Source of the DNA: JBCBTD01 sp039818825
Lineage (GTDB): Bacteria > Pseudomonadota > Alphaproteobacteria > Geminicoccales > Geminicoccaceae
Reading direction: 5' to 3'
NCBI GenBank assembly: GCA_039818825.1
Contig: JBCBTD010000018.1
Span: forward strand, 1 to 64,000
DNA length: 64,000 nucleotides
Shown here: piece by piece, positions 45,737 to 54,423 of the stretch
How positions within the stretch are numbered: the first letter of the stretch is position 1
How the letters are laid out: each line of letters starts with the position of its first letter
Program-made: the position numbers and the translations under genes
Notes under the pieces: generated by a model
What the model was told of the DNA's origin: nothing
What the model saw: the letters and a program-made list of their open reading frames with translations, nothing else
Databases searched by the model: none

Positions 45737-46684
45737 TCAGCGGAAGGGGTGCGCCGGCGTGGCGAAGCTCGCTTGGAGCAGCATCGCCCCGACCACCACG
45801 AGCAGAGTGCCGCCGGCGAACGCGGCACCGTCCATCAACCGCCCGACGCGGCTTGCGCCACCCGGGAGGCGCTCGGCCAAACCGACGGCCGAGCTTCGCG
45901 CGAACACGGCGAGACAGGCGAGGGCGCTGGTGGTCAACGCCGTACCAACGGCCATCGCCAGCACGGCAGCGATGCCGATCGCCCTGATGTCACCGGCGTA
46001 GGCGAGCAGCAGCACGACCACGCCGCCGCTGCACGGTCGAAGCCCGATCGACAGCACCACGGCCGTGCGCTGCCAGAGACTGGCGCCCGGCTCGACCCGG
46101 ATGTCGTGGCCGTGGCCACAATCAACGCGGTCTTCTCGAGCATGGCCGCCACACGTCGCCTCCTGTGCGTCGGTTCCGCGCCAAAGGCGGCGGACGGCGC
46201 GGACGCAGAGACCGAGCCCGAGCAGGGTGACCAGGGCGAAGCTGACGGTCTCGACGTCGCCGACGACGCCGCGGGCTTGGCGCAGTCCGAGGTCGAGCAC
46301 GGTGACCGCGGCGTGGACGGCGACGATGGCGGTGACCGCTTGGGCGAGCGCCGCCAGCACGGTCAACGTCAACGCCTGAGGCAGTCGGCTTTCGTGGGTT
46401 GCAAGGTAGGTGCCGATGACCACTTTGCCGTGACCAGGGCCGGCGGCGTGGAAGACCCCATAGGCGAAGCTCAGCGCGATCAGCGGCCAAGCGGCAGCGG
46501 GACCAGCTTCGCGGACGGTGGCGAGGGCTTCCGCCAAGCGACCGTGCAACGCCCGCTGCACGTCGAGCAGCTTGGCCGACCAGGCGGCATCGGCGACCAG
46601 CAGTGCGAGGGCAACGGCCGCGCCGACCATGGCCGTGAGTGTCGCCAGATTGCCTGCCGTCAGTCGCACGCGACGTTGACCCAC
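45737..46684 (-). CDS. NicO/RcnA-type nickel/cobalt transporter
   Basis: About 315 residues with six or more helices. Marks are the FAYGVFHAAGPGHGKVVIGTYLAT block and the later SIGLRPCSGGVVVLLLAY, plus a His-rich loop (CGGHAREDRVDCGHGHD) that likely binds metal. It is either an efflux pump or a scavenging transporter for nickel or cobalt. The start is uncertain; a GTG at 46684 overlaps the end of the DUF1007 gene, and an ATG at 46627 is an alternative. Confidence 0.88.
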   Translation of the reverse strand: MGQRRVRLTAGNLATLTAMVGAAVALALLVADAAWSAKLLDVQRALHGRLAEALATVREAGPAAAWPLIALSFAYGVFHAAGPGHGKVVIGTYLATHESRLPQALTLTVLAALAQAVTAIVAVHAAVTVLDLGLRQARGVVGDVETVSFALVTLLGLGLCVRAVRRLWRGTDAQEATCGGHAREDRVDCGHGHDIRVEPGASLWQRTAVVLSIGLRPCSGGVVVLLLAYAGDIRAIGIAAVLAMAVGTALTTSALACLAVFARSSAVGLAERLPGGASRVGRLMDGAAFAGGTLLVVVGAMLLQASFATPAHPFR

Positions 46685-47307
46685 TGGGCGAAGTGGACGC
46701 CGAGGTCATCGGGGCCGGTGGCGCCCCTGTCGAGGCTGGCCGCAAAGCCGATCATCGCCGAAGGCGGTGCCGGGTCGACGATTTCGACGATGCAGTCCAA
46801 CGTGTCGTCGACGCCCGCCACGATCGGTGGGCCGCCCGCGTGCAGCACCTCGACGTAGTAGGACGGATCGTAGACGCTGTAGCGCAGATCGTCGCCGCGA
46901 ACCGCCAACGGCTCAGCGAGCGGCAGGTCGAACTTGAACCAGATGCGGCCGTCGATCACCCCGTTGGCGTAGCTGTCGACCCGGCCGAACGCCTGCTTTG
47001 CGCCGTCGTGCTCGAGGCGCGTGAAGAAGTCGTAGTCGCGGAGCGCTTCGACGTCGGCGGCCGCCAGTTCGGCGAGGCCTTCGTCGACGGTCTGTCCGAG
47101 TGACCTGAAATCTTCGAGGATGAACGACGAGTACAGTTCGTCGAAGAGCCACGCCTGCTCGAGCTTGGTGAGACGGCCCTCGGCGTCGACAACCAGCTTG
47201 GTTTGCACGTCGATCCAGCCGTGGGGGTGAGCCGCGGCAGCCAGCGGCATCGCCGACGCGGCAAGACCGACGACGAGTGCCAGCGCTGCTGGCCTTCGCT
47301 GTATCAT
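46660..47307 (-). CDS. DUF1007 family periplasmic protein
   Basis: About 215 residues. A signal peptide (cleaved near AAAAHPHGW) leads to the DUF1007 N-terminus HPHGWIDVQTKLVVD and a beta-rich domain with EQAWLFDELYSSFILEDF. DUF1007 genes commonly sit next to NicO-type transporters, as here, with overlapping reading frames. A metal-delivery or structural role for the transporter is inferred. Confidence 0.9.
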   Translation of the reverse strand: MIQRRPAALALVVGLAASAMPLAAAAHPHGWIDVQTKLVVDAEGRLTKLEQAWLFDELYSSFILEDFRSLGQTVDEGLAELAAADVEALRDYDFFTRLEHDGAKQAFGRVDSYANGVIDGRIWFKFDLPLAEPLAVRGDDLRYSVYDPSYYVEVLHAGGPPIVAGVDDTLDCIVEIVDPAPPSAMIGFAASLDRGATGPDDLGVHFAQWVNVACD

Positions 47308-47398
47308 GGCTCGTCCGCTCCCGATCGGCGACGCGGCGCCCAGCGCCGGTGCAAGTCCGGGTGATCGCCACGTGCGGATTCCGTACGCCACCACCATT

Positions 47399-48268
47399 CT
47401 ACCACGACCAGAGTACGCGCCTCGGCGCCGCGGGCAAGAACGCCTCGGGCTGGAGCGCGTGCAGCCGTCGCAGCCGCTCTTCGGTTCGCGGATGGGTGCT
47501 GAGCCACGTCGGCGGTGCGCCGAGGGCGTAGCCGAGATAGCGCAGACGTGCCCGCCAACGGTCGAGCCGGCAGAGTGCCGATGCGAGGCCGACGGCATCG
47601 CCCGTGAGCGCCACCGCCCCGGCGTCGGCGGCGAATTCGCGTCGCCTCGAGACCCACAGCTGGAGCGCGAAGGCGAGGGTCGGCGCAACGGCGAAGGTCA
47701 GTGCGACCACGAGCGGTACGCGCTCGCCCAGGAAGAGGGCGACGATGCACAGCAAGAGGCCGATCTGCGCGACCGCGCGGATCGTCGCAACCAACGCGCC
47801 GGCGATGCGCAGGACATGGGTGTCGCCGGCGCGGACATGACTGATCTCGTGGGCAAGGACCCCTGTGAGTTCGCGCTCGTCCAGGGCTTGCACGAGCCCC
47901 TGAGAGAGCGCCACGCCACTGTCGTTGCGATCACCGAATGCGAAGGCGTTGGGCGCCCGCGACGGTACCAGATAGAGCGTCGGCGGCGCTGCCAGTTGAG
48001 CGTTTCGCGCCAAGTGCGCTGCCAGCCGTGTCAGTCGGGGCGCGCTCGACGGTCCGATGGGTCGGGCTCCGTTGGCGCGCATGACCCCAGCGGTCGACAA
48101 GCCCACCACGCCTCGGGCCAGGATCAAGGCGCAAACGACCGCGACGGCGGCGCCCCCCAGGCCGGCGAAGAGACCGCCGACGACGGCGACCATCAGCGCC
48201 AGCGCGCCAATGAGCGCCAAGGTCTCGCCGGCATAGGCGCGTTCGATCTCGGCGGTGCGGCCGGCCAC
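47399..48268 (-). CDS. M48 family membrane metalloprotease, HtpX-like
   Basis: About 289 residues with N-terminal and central membrane helices. The zinc site is HEISH (His140, Glu141, His144) with a downstream RRREFAADAGAV supplying the third ligand. It would degrade misfolded membrane proteins. The start is a GTG, five bases after the DnaJ gene stop; the Hsp20 gene is upstream on the same strand. Together they look like a heat-shock group. Confidence 0.93.
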   Translation of the reverse strand: MAGRTAEIERAYAGETLALIGALALMVAVVGGLFAGLGGAAVAVVCALILARGVVGLSTAGVMRANGARPIGPSSAPRLTRLAAHLARNAQLAAPPTLYLVPSRAPNAFAFGDRNDSGVALSQGLVQALDERELTGVLAHEISHVRAGDTHVLRIAGALVATIRAVAQIGLLLCIVALFLGERVPLVVALTFAVAPTLAFALQLWVSRRREFAADAGAVALTGDAVGLASALCRLDRWRARLRYLGYALGAPPTWLSTHPRTEERLRRLHALQPEAFLPAAPRRVLWSW

Positions 48269-48273
48269 GGCGC

Positions 48274-49137
48274 TCAGCTCTCGGCCTTGCCTTGTGCCCA
48301 GCGCCGCAGCTCCGCGACGTCGCTGGTGTCGGTCGGCAGCGTGATCATCACACGAACGAGATGGTCACCGGTCCGGTTGCTGCGCTTGTCGGCGATGCCC
48401 TTGCCCTTCAGCCGCAGCGTCCGGCCGGAACTGGTGCCTGGCGGGATCTTCAACGTCACGTCGCCTTGGACCGTGGTCGCCGTCACCTTGCCGCCGGCGA
48501 TCGCCACGGCCAGCGGGACGTCGACGTCGGCCAGGATGTCGAGGCCGTCGCGCGTGTAGCGCGGATGGCTGCGCACTTTGACGGCGATCAAGGCGTCACC
48601 GCCACCGCGCCCCCGACCGCGCAGACGCAGGGTCTGGCCGTCCTCGATGCCGGCGGGAACGTTGACCTCGACGCTCTGACCGTCGGCCAGAACGAACCGC
48701 TGTTTGCCGCCACGGGCGGCGTCGAGAAAGTCGATCCCGACCTCGTAGCGGGTGTCGGCCGCGCCGGCGGTCTCGAAGCCGAACCCACCGCGGCCGCCGC
48801 CGAAGATCGAGCTTAGAATGTCCTCGAACCCGCCCATGTCCTGGGGGCCGCCCGGCCCGGTCCGCTGGCGAGTGCCGAACCCGGCGCCGAACGGCGAACC
48901 GCCGGCGAAGCGTTCCTTCCCCTGGTCGTCGATCTCGCCCCGGTCGTAGCGGCCGCGCTTGTCCTTGTCCTTGAGGATCTCGTAAGCGCTGGAGACGTGC
49001 TTGAAGCGCTCCTCGGCCTTCGTGTTGCCCGGATTGCGATCGGGATGCAGTTCCTTCGCCAGCTTGCGGTAGGCGGTGCGCACCTCGTCGTCGGAGGCGC
49101 CGCGCTTGATGCCCAGCACGCTGTAAAGATCCGGCAC
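48274..49137 (-). CDS. DnaJ-class co-chaperone, CbpA-like
   Basis: About 287 residues. The J domain begins at once (LYSVLGIKRGASDDEVRTAYRKLAKEL) with the HPD tripeptide at 31-33. A Gly/Phe-rich linker follows, then two C-terminal substrate-binding domains. There is no cysteine-rich zinc region, so it is CbpA-like. The GTG start has AGGA and GGAG upstream. It stimulates DnaK. The M48 protease gene follows 5 bases downstream. Confidence 0.95.
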   Translation of the reverse strand: MPDLYSVLGIKRGASDDEVRTAYRKLAKELHPDRNPGNTKAEERFKHVSSAYEILKDKDKRGRYDRGEIDDQGKERFAGGSPFGAGFGTRQRTGPGGPQDMGGFEDILSSIFGGGRGGFGFETAGAADTRYEVGIDFLDAARGGKQRFVLADGQSVEVNVPAGIEDGQTLRLRGRGRGGGDALIAVKVRSHPRYTRDGLDILADVDVPLAVAIAGGKVTATTVQGDVTLKIPPGTSSGRTLRLKGKGIADKRSNRTGDHLVRVMITLPTDTSDVAELRRWAQGKAES

Positions 49138-49238
49138 CTGGTCCTACTCCGCTCGATCCCACATTGGCCGGCGCGAGGACCGGCCACTTCCACGATGCGG
49201 TGCCGCGCGACCCACGGCAAGGGCCGCGCGGCGCGCCG

Positions 49239-49595
49239 TCAGGCGGCGATGGCGATCTGCCGCGGCTTCAGCGCTTCGGGCACCTGGCGCACCAGGGTGA
49301 CCGAGAGCACGCCGTTGCGCAGCGTCGCGCCGCCGACGACCATGTGTTCGTTCAGGGCGAACCGCCGCTCGAACGGCCGTCGAACCATGCCGGTGTGGAC
49401 CAGCGTCTCGCCGGCCGGGCGATCGGCGACGGTGCCTGTGACGACGAGCGTGCGGTGTTGCACCTGCACGTCGAGGTCGGCCTCGGCGAAGCCAGGGACC
49501 GGCAGATCGAGACGGTACTCGTCGGCCGCCGTCCGGACGACGTCGTAGCCAAAGGGCACGCTGGCCGTGGGCGTGGGGAAAGCAATCGATCGCAT
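49239..49595 (-). CDS. Small heat-shock protein, Hsp20/alpha-crystallin family
   Basis: About 118 residues. The alpha-crystallin core runs from YRLDLPVPGFAEADLDVQVQHRTLVVTG through the C-terminal GVLSVTLVRQVPE and ends near a PxxI-like tail. It holds unfolding proteins for DnaK. The ATG at 49595 has GAGGAGG upstream; that ribosome site is folded into a ROSE-type hairpin. It heads a row with DnaJ and M48 genes. Confidence 0.94.
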   Translation of the reverse strand: MRSIAFPTPTASVPFGYDVVRTAADEYRLDLPVPGFAEADLDVQVQHRTLVVTGTVADRPAGETLVHTGMVRRPFERRFALNEHMVVGGATLRNGVLSVTLVRQVPEALKPRQIAIAA

Positions 49596-49617
49596 CGTAT
49601 CCTCCTCGAGCGATACG
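49596..49617 (-). promoter_or_regulatory. ROSE-like RNA thermometer, 3' hairpin, on hsp20
   Basis: Directly before the hsp20 start the mRNA can fold CGTATC and CTC against GAG and GATACG, with one bulged G, around a GAG loop. TCGCT (a UYGCU motif) thus pairs with AGGA of the ribosome site, leaving the G unpaired; this is the defining feature of ROSE thermometers in alphaproteobacterial Hsp20 leaders. A second small palindrome (GGTGGCGCGCCACC, 49620-49633) sits just upstream. Confidence 0.7.
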
Positions 49618-49715
49618 GGGGTGGCGCGCCACCATGGCCACGCCGCAAGACCCGCCGGAGCCGACAACCGGCCTCCGACGACGCACACGTGGTGTGCCGC
49701 GCGGCGCCCTGCAAG

Positions 49716-50336
49716 TCAGTTTCTACAACTCATGCGTGTAGCAGCCTCGAGTTCTGCCGCCGTGTTGACGTTCAGGAACGGGTCAGGCGCGCCGGGCACC
49801 GCCGGATCGAAGATCACGTCGGCGACGCCTCGAGCTTCGGCCCAGGCGCCGACACTGCGCACACCCGCACCGAGCGCCGTCCGCAGCGCCGGGCGCAGGT
49901 CGACTAGCCAAAGCGCGACCACGTGCTGCGGTTGCCCGCCGCTGACCGCGCGGACGACGGGGGTCGTGCTCCTCGCAGCGGTCGCATGCAGCCGAGCGAC
50001 GAGGTCGGTTGGCAGGAAGGGCGCATCGCACGGCACCGACAACAGCCAGAGGAAAGGTGGGCGGTTGGCGGCGGCCCGTTCCATGCCAGCGAGGATCCCC
50101 GCGAGTGGGCCGGGTTGGCCCGGCACCGCGTCGGCGACCACCGGGAGCCCGAGGCTCTCGAACCGTGCCGGGTCACCATTGGCGTTGACAACGACGGCCT
50201 GGCATTGTGGTGCCACGCGCTCGATGACGCGGGCGATCAGCGGTCGGTCGCCGCAGGGCAGGAGCGCCTTGTCGGCGCCGCCCATCCGCCGGGCCCGGCC
50301 GCCGGCGAGGACGACGGCCAGGGTCGGTGCGTTCAC
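49716..50336 (-). CDS. mobA: Molybdenum cofactor guanylyltransferase MobA
   Basis: About 206 residues. The nucleotidyltransferase start LAVVLAGGRARRMGGADKALL and LSVPCDAPFLP (the metal-binding Asp) identify MobA, which links GMP to molybdopterin to make the dinucleotide form of the cofactor. The GTG at 50336 overlaps the stop of the upstream gene (GTGA). It is the last gene of a glycosyltransferase-containing operon, an odd partner for cofactor assembly. Confidence 0.92.
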   Translation of the reverse strand: MNAPTLAVVLAGGRARRMGGADKALLPCGDRPLIARVIERVAPQCQAVVVNANGDPARFESLGLPVVADAVPGQPGPLAGILAGMERAAANRPPFLWLLSVPCDAPFLPTDLVARLHATAARSTTPVVRAVSGGQPQHVVALWLVDLRPALRTALGAGVRSVGAWAEARGVADVIFDPAVPGAPDPFLNVNTAAELEAATRMSCRN

Positions 50337-50683
50337 GCCGGCGGCGCGCTCGCCGCGCCGGCGTTCCGCGCGGCCTTTGCAGCCCGCCGCAACCGCCGCC
50401 GCTTCTTGTAGATGAGCCGCAGGTTGCGGGCGTAGATCAGAAGGCCGGTCGCTTGGCCGACGATGATCACCGGGTCCTGGCGCCAGATCGCGTAGGAGAG
50501 CAGCGTCGCTCCGCCGAAGATGCTGAAGTACCAGAACGCCAGCGGGACCACGCTCTCCCGCGCCCGTTCGCTGACCACCCACTGGATCAAGAAGCGCATC
50601 GAGAACAGCGCCTGGCCGAGAAAGCCGATGCTGACCCAGATGATTTCCGTCATGGTCAGGGACGCGAACCACTCCTGGAACAT
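50333..50683 (-). CDS. LpxB N-terminal-domain (LAB_N) small membrane protein
   Basis: About 116 residues with three helices. LAB_N features: FLGQALFSMRFLIQWVVSERARESVVPLAFWYFSIFGG and a basic C-terminal tail. Such proteins sit next to GT2/ArnT-like genes and probably help flip or handle a lipid-linked sugar. It begins two bases after the GT2 gene and ends inside the mobA start. Confidence 0.93.
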   Translation of the reverse strand: MFQEWFASLTMTEIIWVSIGFLGQALFSMRFLIQWVVSERARESVVPLAFWYFSIFGGATLLSYAIWRQDPVIIVGQATGLLIYARNLRLIYKKRRRLRRAAKAARNAGAASAPPA

Positions 50684-50684
50684 G

Positions 50685-51488
50685 TCAGCCTCCGTCGATC
50701 CCCGACACCGACCGGCGTCGGCGTCGGAGCCAGCCCACCCCGAACAGATCGACGACGCCGACGGCCAGCCGGTCGAGCGTGCCGTACTTCGAACGGCCCC
50801 GTACTCGTTCGCGGTGACCGACCGGTAGTGACTTCACGGCAAAACCCTCACGGATGAACAGGGCGGGGAGAAAGCGGTGCTGGTGGTCGAAGAACGGCAC
50901 CAGCAGATAGACGTCGCGACGGAACACCTTGAGGCCGCAGCCGCTGTCGGGTGTACGGTCATGGAGGATCCAGCCGCGGACGGTGTTGGCGATCCGCGAC
51001 GAGCGGCGTTTGATCCAGGTGTCCCGTCGATTGCGCGAGCGGTCGCCGCCGACCAAGCCGAGCGGGATCGGCGTCGCCGGATCGTCGAGGGCCCGGAGCA
51101 GCGCGGGCAGGTCGGCCGGGTCGTTCTGGCCGTCGCCGTCCAGCGTCGCCACCAACGGCGCGCGTGCCGCCAAAATGCCGGTGCGCAGTGCAGCGCTCTG
51201 GCCGCCGGAACGCCGATGGCGCAACCAGCGGAGCCGCGGCTCACGTGCGGCGGTTCCGGCGATGGCTTCCGCGGTCGTGTCGGTGCTGCCGTCGTCGACG
51301 TAGATGATCTCGAAGGTGGTGAGCCCGTCGAGCGCCGCGACGATTTCGTCGACCAGCGGCGCGACGTTGGCGGCCTCGTTTTTCGCCGGCACGACCACCG
51401 ACAGCTCCAGGCCCGGTGTTCGCGCCGCACTCACCGTCGCTGCTGCCCAGCTCGCTGGCAGCATCCCCGGCCGTTCGTCCTCGGTCAT
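50685..51488 (-). CDS. Family 2 glycosyltransferase, polyprenyl-phosphate type
   Basis: About 267 residues. The GT-A core has LSVVVPAKNEAANV, YVDDGSTD, TLDGDGQNDP (DxD) and SGCGLKVFRRDVY; there is no C-terminal membrane pair as in DpmG, although the tail is basic. It likely loads a sugar onto a lipid carrier. The ATG at 51488 overlaps the ArnT-like gene stop (ATGA). Confidence 0.92.
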   Translation of the reverse strand: MTEDERPGMLPASWAAATVSAARTPGLELSVVVPAKNEAANVAPLVDEIVAALDGLTTFEIIYVDDGSTDTTAEAIAGTAAREPRLRWLRHRRSGGQSAALRTGILAARAPLVATLDGDGQNDPADLPALLRALDDPATPIPLGLVGGDRSRNRRDTWIKRRSSRIANTVRGWILHDRTPDSGCGLKVFRRDVYLLVPFFDHQHRFLPALFIREGFAVKSLPVGHRERVRGRSKYGTLDRLAVGVVDLFGVGWLRRRRRSVSGIDGG

Positions 51489-53143
51489 GGCGACCCTTTG
51501 CCGTAGAGGCGGATCGTCGTCCAGCGTCCGCCGTTCAGTCGCCAACCCCGGACCTCCGCCAACGATCGCGGTGGGATGGTGGAGGCTGCCAGGAACTCGG
51601 CATCGTGGCGCTCGTCGACGAAGGCGAGGGCGCAGGGCTCGCTGGCGACCAGCGCGGCGGCCGCGGCGGCCTGCACCAGCTGCAGATCGGTGCCGATCAG
51701 AAAGACGGCGCTCGGTTCGTGATAGCCGACGCTCACCACGACCGGCGCCGGGCAGGGCGCGTGGATCGCCGCCGCCTCGGCCATCGCGCTACTTGTCCAA
51801 AGCGGCGGCAACCGCGGCAGCAGGCCGCCGTAGACCGTCGCGTAGATGACCAGCGCCGACGCGCCGAGCGCCCACCCCGACGTCGCACCGCGGCCGCTTC
51901 GATATGCGGCGACCGCGGCCGCCAGCCCGACGAGCGCCGCCACGGCACCCAGGACGACGGGCGCCGGCAAGGGCTGCCCAAGAAGCTCCGGCAGCAGCGT
52001 GGCCGCGACCGTCAACGCGACGCCGAGCAGGACCGTCAGCGCCAGCGGCAAGCCCACCAGCCAGCCGGGGCGGCGCGCGAGGCTGAGCGCGGCGACGGCC
52101 GCGGCGATCGCCAGTGCTGGGAACGTCGGCAGCACGTAATGCGGCAGCTTGGTGGCGGCGAGTTCCATCACCAGCCAAAAGCCGACGATCCAGGCCACCA
52201 GGAAGCGCGCCCGGTCGTCGGTACGACGCTGCCACAACCAACAGCCAGCCAGCGGCAGGAGTGCTGCGAACGGCCATGCGGTCGCCATCAAGAGGGCCAG
52301 GTGCGTCCCGGGCGGCGCGCCATGGCCTTCTTGGACGGTGTAAACCTTGCCGATGGCGTCGATGCCGAGTGCGTCGCGCAGAAAAGCGCCATCGGTTCGT
52401 AGGGTGATGGCGACGTACCAGGGCGCCGCGACCAGCAGGGCAAGGAGCAAGCCTCGCAGTGGCCGGAGGTGTTTCAGCCAGGCGACGCGCCGGCTCCAGG
52501 CGACGAGGCCAAGGATCGTCAGCAGGCTGACCAGAGGGCCGATCGGGCCCTTGACCATCGCCATCGCCGCCAGGGCCAACCAGAAGACCAGCCACGCCCG
52601 ACCCTGAACCGGTCCGTCGCGGCCAGCCCAGAGGGTCCAAAGCGCCCATTGGCCGATGACGACGAGGCCGAGCAGCAGAGCGTCGGTTTTGGCCAGCCGG
52701 GCTTCGACCCCGAGGACGATCGACGTCGCCAGTGCGGCCCCGGCGAGGAGGCCCACGGCTCGACCGAACATCGCGGCGCCGAGCCCGGCGGTCGCCAGGA
52801 CTGCCAGCAGCGCGCCCGCAATCGACGGTAGGCGGTAGGCCCAGATCGGGCCATCCGCAGCGCCGCCCGCGAGAGTCACTGCGCCTGCCTGGAGCCAGTG
52901 GATGCCGACCGGCTTCTTGTGGCGCGGATCGTCCTGGAGGCGGATGTCGACGAAGTCGCCGGTAGCGAGCATCTGTTTGGTTGCCTGGGCGAAACGCGCT
53001 TCGTCGCGGTCGACGGGGGCGATCACCAGGGTGCCGGGCAACCACGCCAGGAGGCCCAACAAGACCAGGGCCGGAACGGTGAGCGCCCATGATCGGGCCA
53101 ACGTCCCGAGGGCGCCGGCGGGCGTCGGATGGGGGTGGAACAA
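51485..53143 (-). CDS. ArnT-like GT39 membrane glycosyltransferase
   Basis: About 552 residues with about twelve helices. The first periplasmic loop holds the catalytic DRDEARFAQATKQML and the KKPVGIHWLQA segments typical of GT39/ArnT enzymes, and the last 130 residues form a soluble domain. It would move a sugar from a polyprenyl-phosphate donor (made by the neighbouring GT2) to lipid A or another surface acceptor. It is the first gene of the four-gene operon. Confidence 0.93.
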   Translation of the reverse strand: MFHPHPTPAGALGTLARSWALTVPALVLLGLLAWLPGTLVIAPVDRDEARFAQATKQMLATGDFVDIRLQDDPRHKKPVGIHWLQAGAVTLAGGAADGPIWAYRLPSIAGALLAVLATAGLGAAMFGRAVGLLAGAALATSIVLGVEARLAKTDALLLGLVVIGQWALWTLWAGRDGPVQGRAWLVFWLALAAMAMVKGPIGPLVSLLTILGLVAWSRRVAWLKHLRPLRGLLLALLVAAPWYVAITLRTDGAFLRDALGIDAIGKVYTVQEGHGAPPGTHLALLMATAWPFAALLPLAGCWLWQRRTDDRARFLVAWIVGFWLVMELAATKLPHYVLPTFPALAIAAAVAALSLARRPGWLVGLPLALTVLLGVALTVAATLLPELLGQPLPAPVVLGAVAALVGLAAAVAAYRSGRGATSGWALGASALVIYATVYGGLLPRLPPLWTSSAMAEAAAIHAPCPAPVVVSVGYHEPSAVFLIGTDLQLVQAAAAAALVASEPCALAFVDERHDAEFLAASTIPPRSLAEVRGWRLNGGRWTTIRLYGKGSP

Positions 53144-53274
53144 GCAGCGGGTCCAGCGTCGAACGAAGTGCCCGTCGCATAGCCCTTCGGCCGGTTGCTG
53201 TCGAGTTGCGCCGACCGCGGGCGTCGCTTGCCAACGCCCACCCCGTCGGCTACATCACCGCGGCTCAAGCGCCA

Positions 53275-53350
<76 letters not shown>

Positions 53351-53503
53351 ATAATCTCAACAGGTTACATTCGATCTCGCAGCCAACGACTGCCGGCGGG
53401 CACCTACCGGGCACCCACGCGGGCGGAACTGGGCACCGGGCTTGGACCGATCGCCTGCGGCCGGGTTGCCGTGATCGGCGTTCAGTCGGCAGGGTAGACT
53501 AGC

Positions 53504-54007
53504 ATGGCGCGAACTCGCCGAAGCATAGCGGGCTCGGAGCGTCCGGCGAGGACGACGCGCCAGCGCCTCGGCGAGTACGGTGAGGAACATGTTCGAAGAA
53601 CCGTGTCCTGCCCGCGGTGCAAGCGCAGCCGGACGTTCCGGCGCCTGCCCAACAACTTCAGATGCGCGGACCTGATCTGCGATTTCTGTGGCTTCGTCGC
53701 ACAAGTGAAAACGGCCAAGGCGAGGGACACCGCCACTCCGATCGGAACCTACCTCGGCGCCGCGTGGGGGCCACAAAAGGAGCGTATGGACGCCGGGATC
53801 TTCACAAGCCTCTACATCGTGCAGTGCGATCAGGCGCAACCGCTGTGCGCGAGCTACACCGCAGTGTTCTTCCTTCCTGCCGAGGCCCAAGAATCGGACA
53901 TGTTCATCCCGCGTCAGCCGCTGAGCGAGACGGCGAGACGAGCTGGATGGCGGAGCTTCCGGATCGACGTATCGAAGTACACTGAGCGACTGATCAGGCT
54001 CGCTTGA
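53504..54007 (+). CDS. DpnI-like PD-(D/E)XK nuclease domain protein
   Basis: About 167 residues. A zinc-ribbon pair (Cys36/Cys39 and Cys59/Cys62) brackets the nuclease core. The DpnI catalytic spacing D-x10-E-x-K is matched by Asp56, Gln67 and Lys69 (ADLICDFCGFVAQVK), with Gln in the Glu position. LGEYGEEHV lies at the start. The DpnI winged-helix DNA-reading domain (residues 184-254 there) is missing. No methyltransferase is nearby. It is next to tRNA-Arg. It could be a Dam-replacing-type restriction enzyme or a domesticated relative. Confidence 0.75.
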   Translation: MARTRRSIAGSERPARTTRQRLGEYGEEHVRRTVSCPRCKRSRTFRRLPNNFRCADLICDFCGFVAQVKTAKARDTATPIGTYLGAAWGPQKERMDAGIFTSLYIVQCDQAQPLCASYTAVFFLPAEAQESDMFIPRQPLSETARRAGWRSFRIDVSKYTERLIRLA

Positions 54008-54026
54008 GCCGGTTCCGGCGACACTC

Positions 54027-54230
54027 CTACCAGGAAGCCGAATGCGGTGGCCGCGGCGGCTTCTTGGTGATCACGTAGCCGGACAGCCGGAGTTGTTTGA
54101 TGACCGCGTGTGCAATCGGCCGAAGGTGCGCGATCGCGTCGACGCGCGGCACCTGCAGCAAGAGCTGTCGCCGTTTGCTCGTGGCGAAGGCGATGGAAAA
54201 TGCGAGGTCGTCGTCGATATCGTCGGGCAT
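54027..54230 (-). CDS. Small hypothetical protein
   Basis: A 67-residue frame beginning MPDDIDDDLAFSIAFATSKRRQ and ending in a basic, Pro-rich tail. The acidic start and regular alternation of hydrophobic residues (VDAIAHLRPIAHAVIKQLRLSGY) look protein-like, but there is no strong ribosome site and no family. It may be spurious. The rest of 54008-54423 holds nothing else I can name beyond the DUF4399 promoter. Confidence 0.3.
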   Translation of the reverse strand: MPDDIDDDLAFSIAFATSKRRQLLLQVPRVDAIAHLRPIAHAVIKQLRLSGYVITKKPPRPPHSASW

Positions 54231-54423
54231 GACTTCAATGTGCCAATGACGAGAACGAATACGGAATATGACCGAGGTAGCGGATGGCGCAGTGGGTCGT
54301 CGTCGGCACCGGTCGGAAACGGGGTGGTAGTGAGGGACTACGCGAACGAGTATCTATGGTCTTCGAGAAACTGAGCGGGCGTCCCACCTCGCGGCGCCCG
54401 AAACCACAAGGGAGGCATGGCAC

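Noticed and set aside
49634..49715. Heat-shock sigma factor promoter for hsp20
   Set aside because: CTTG-like and CCCCGTAT-like pieces exist but at the wrong spacing, so I did not call a promoter.
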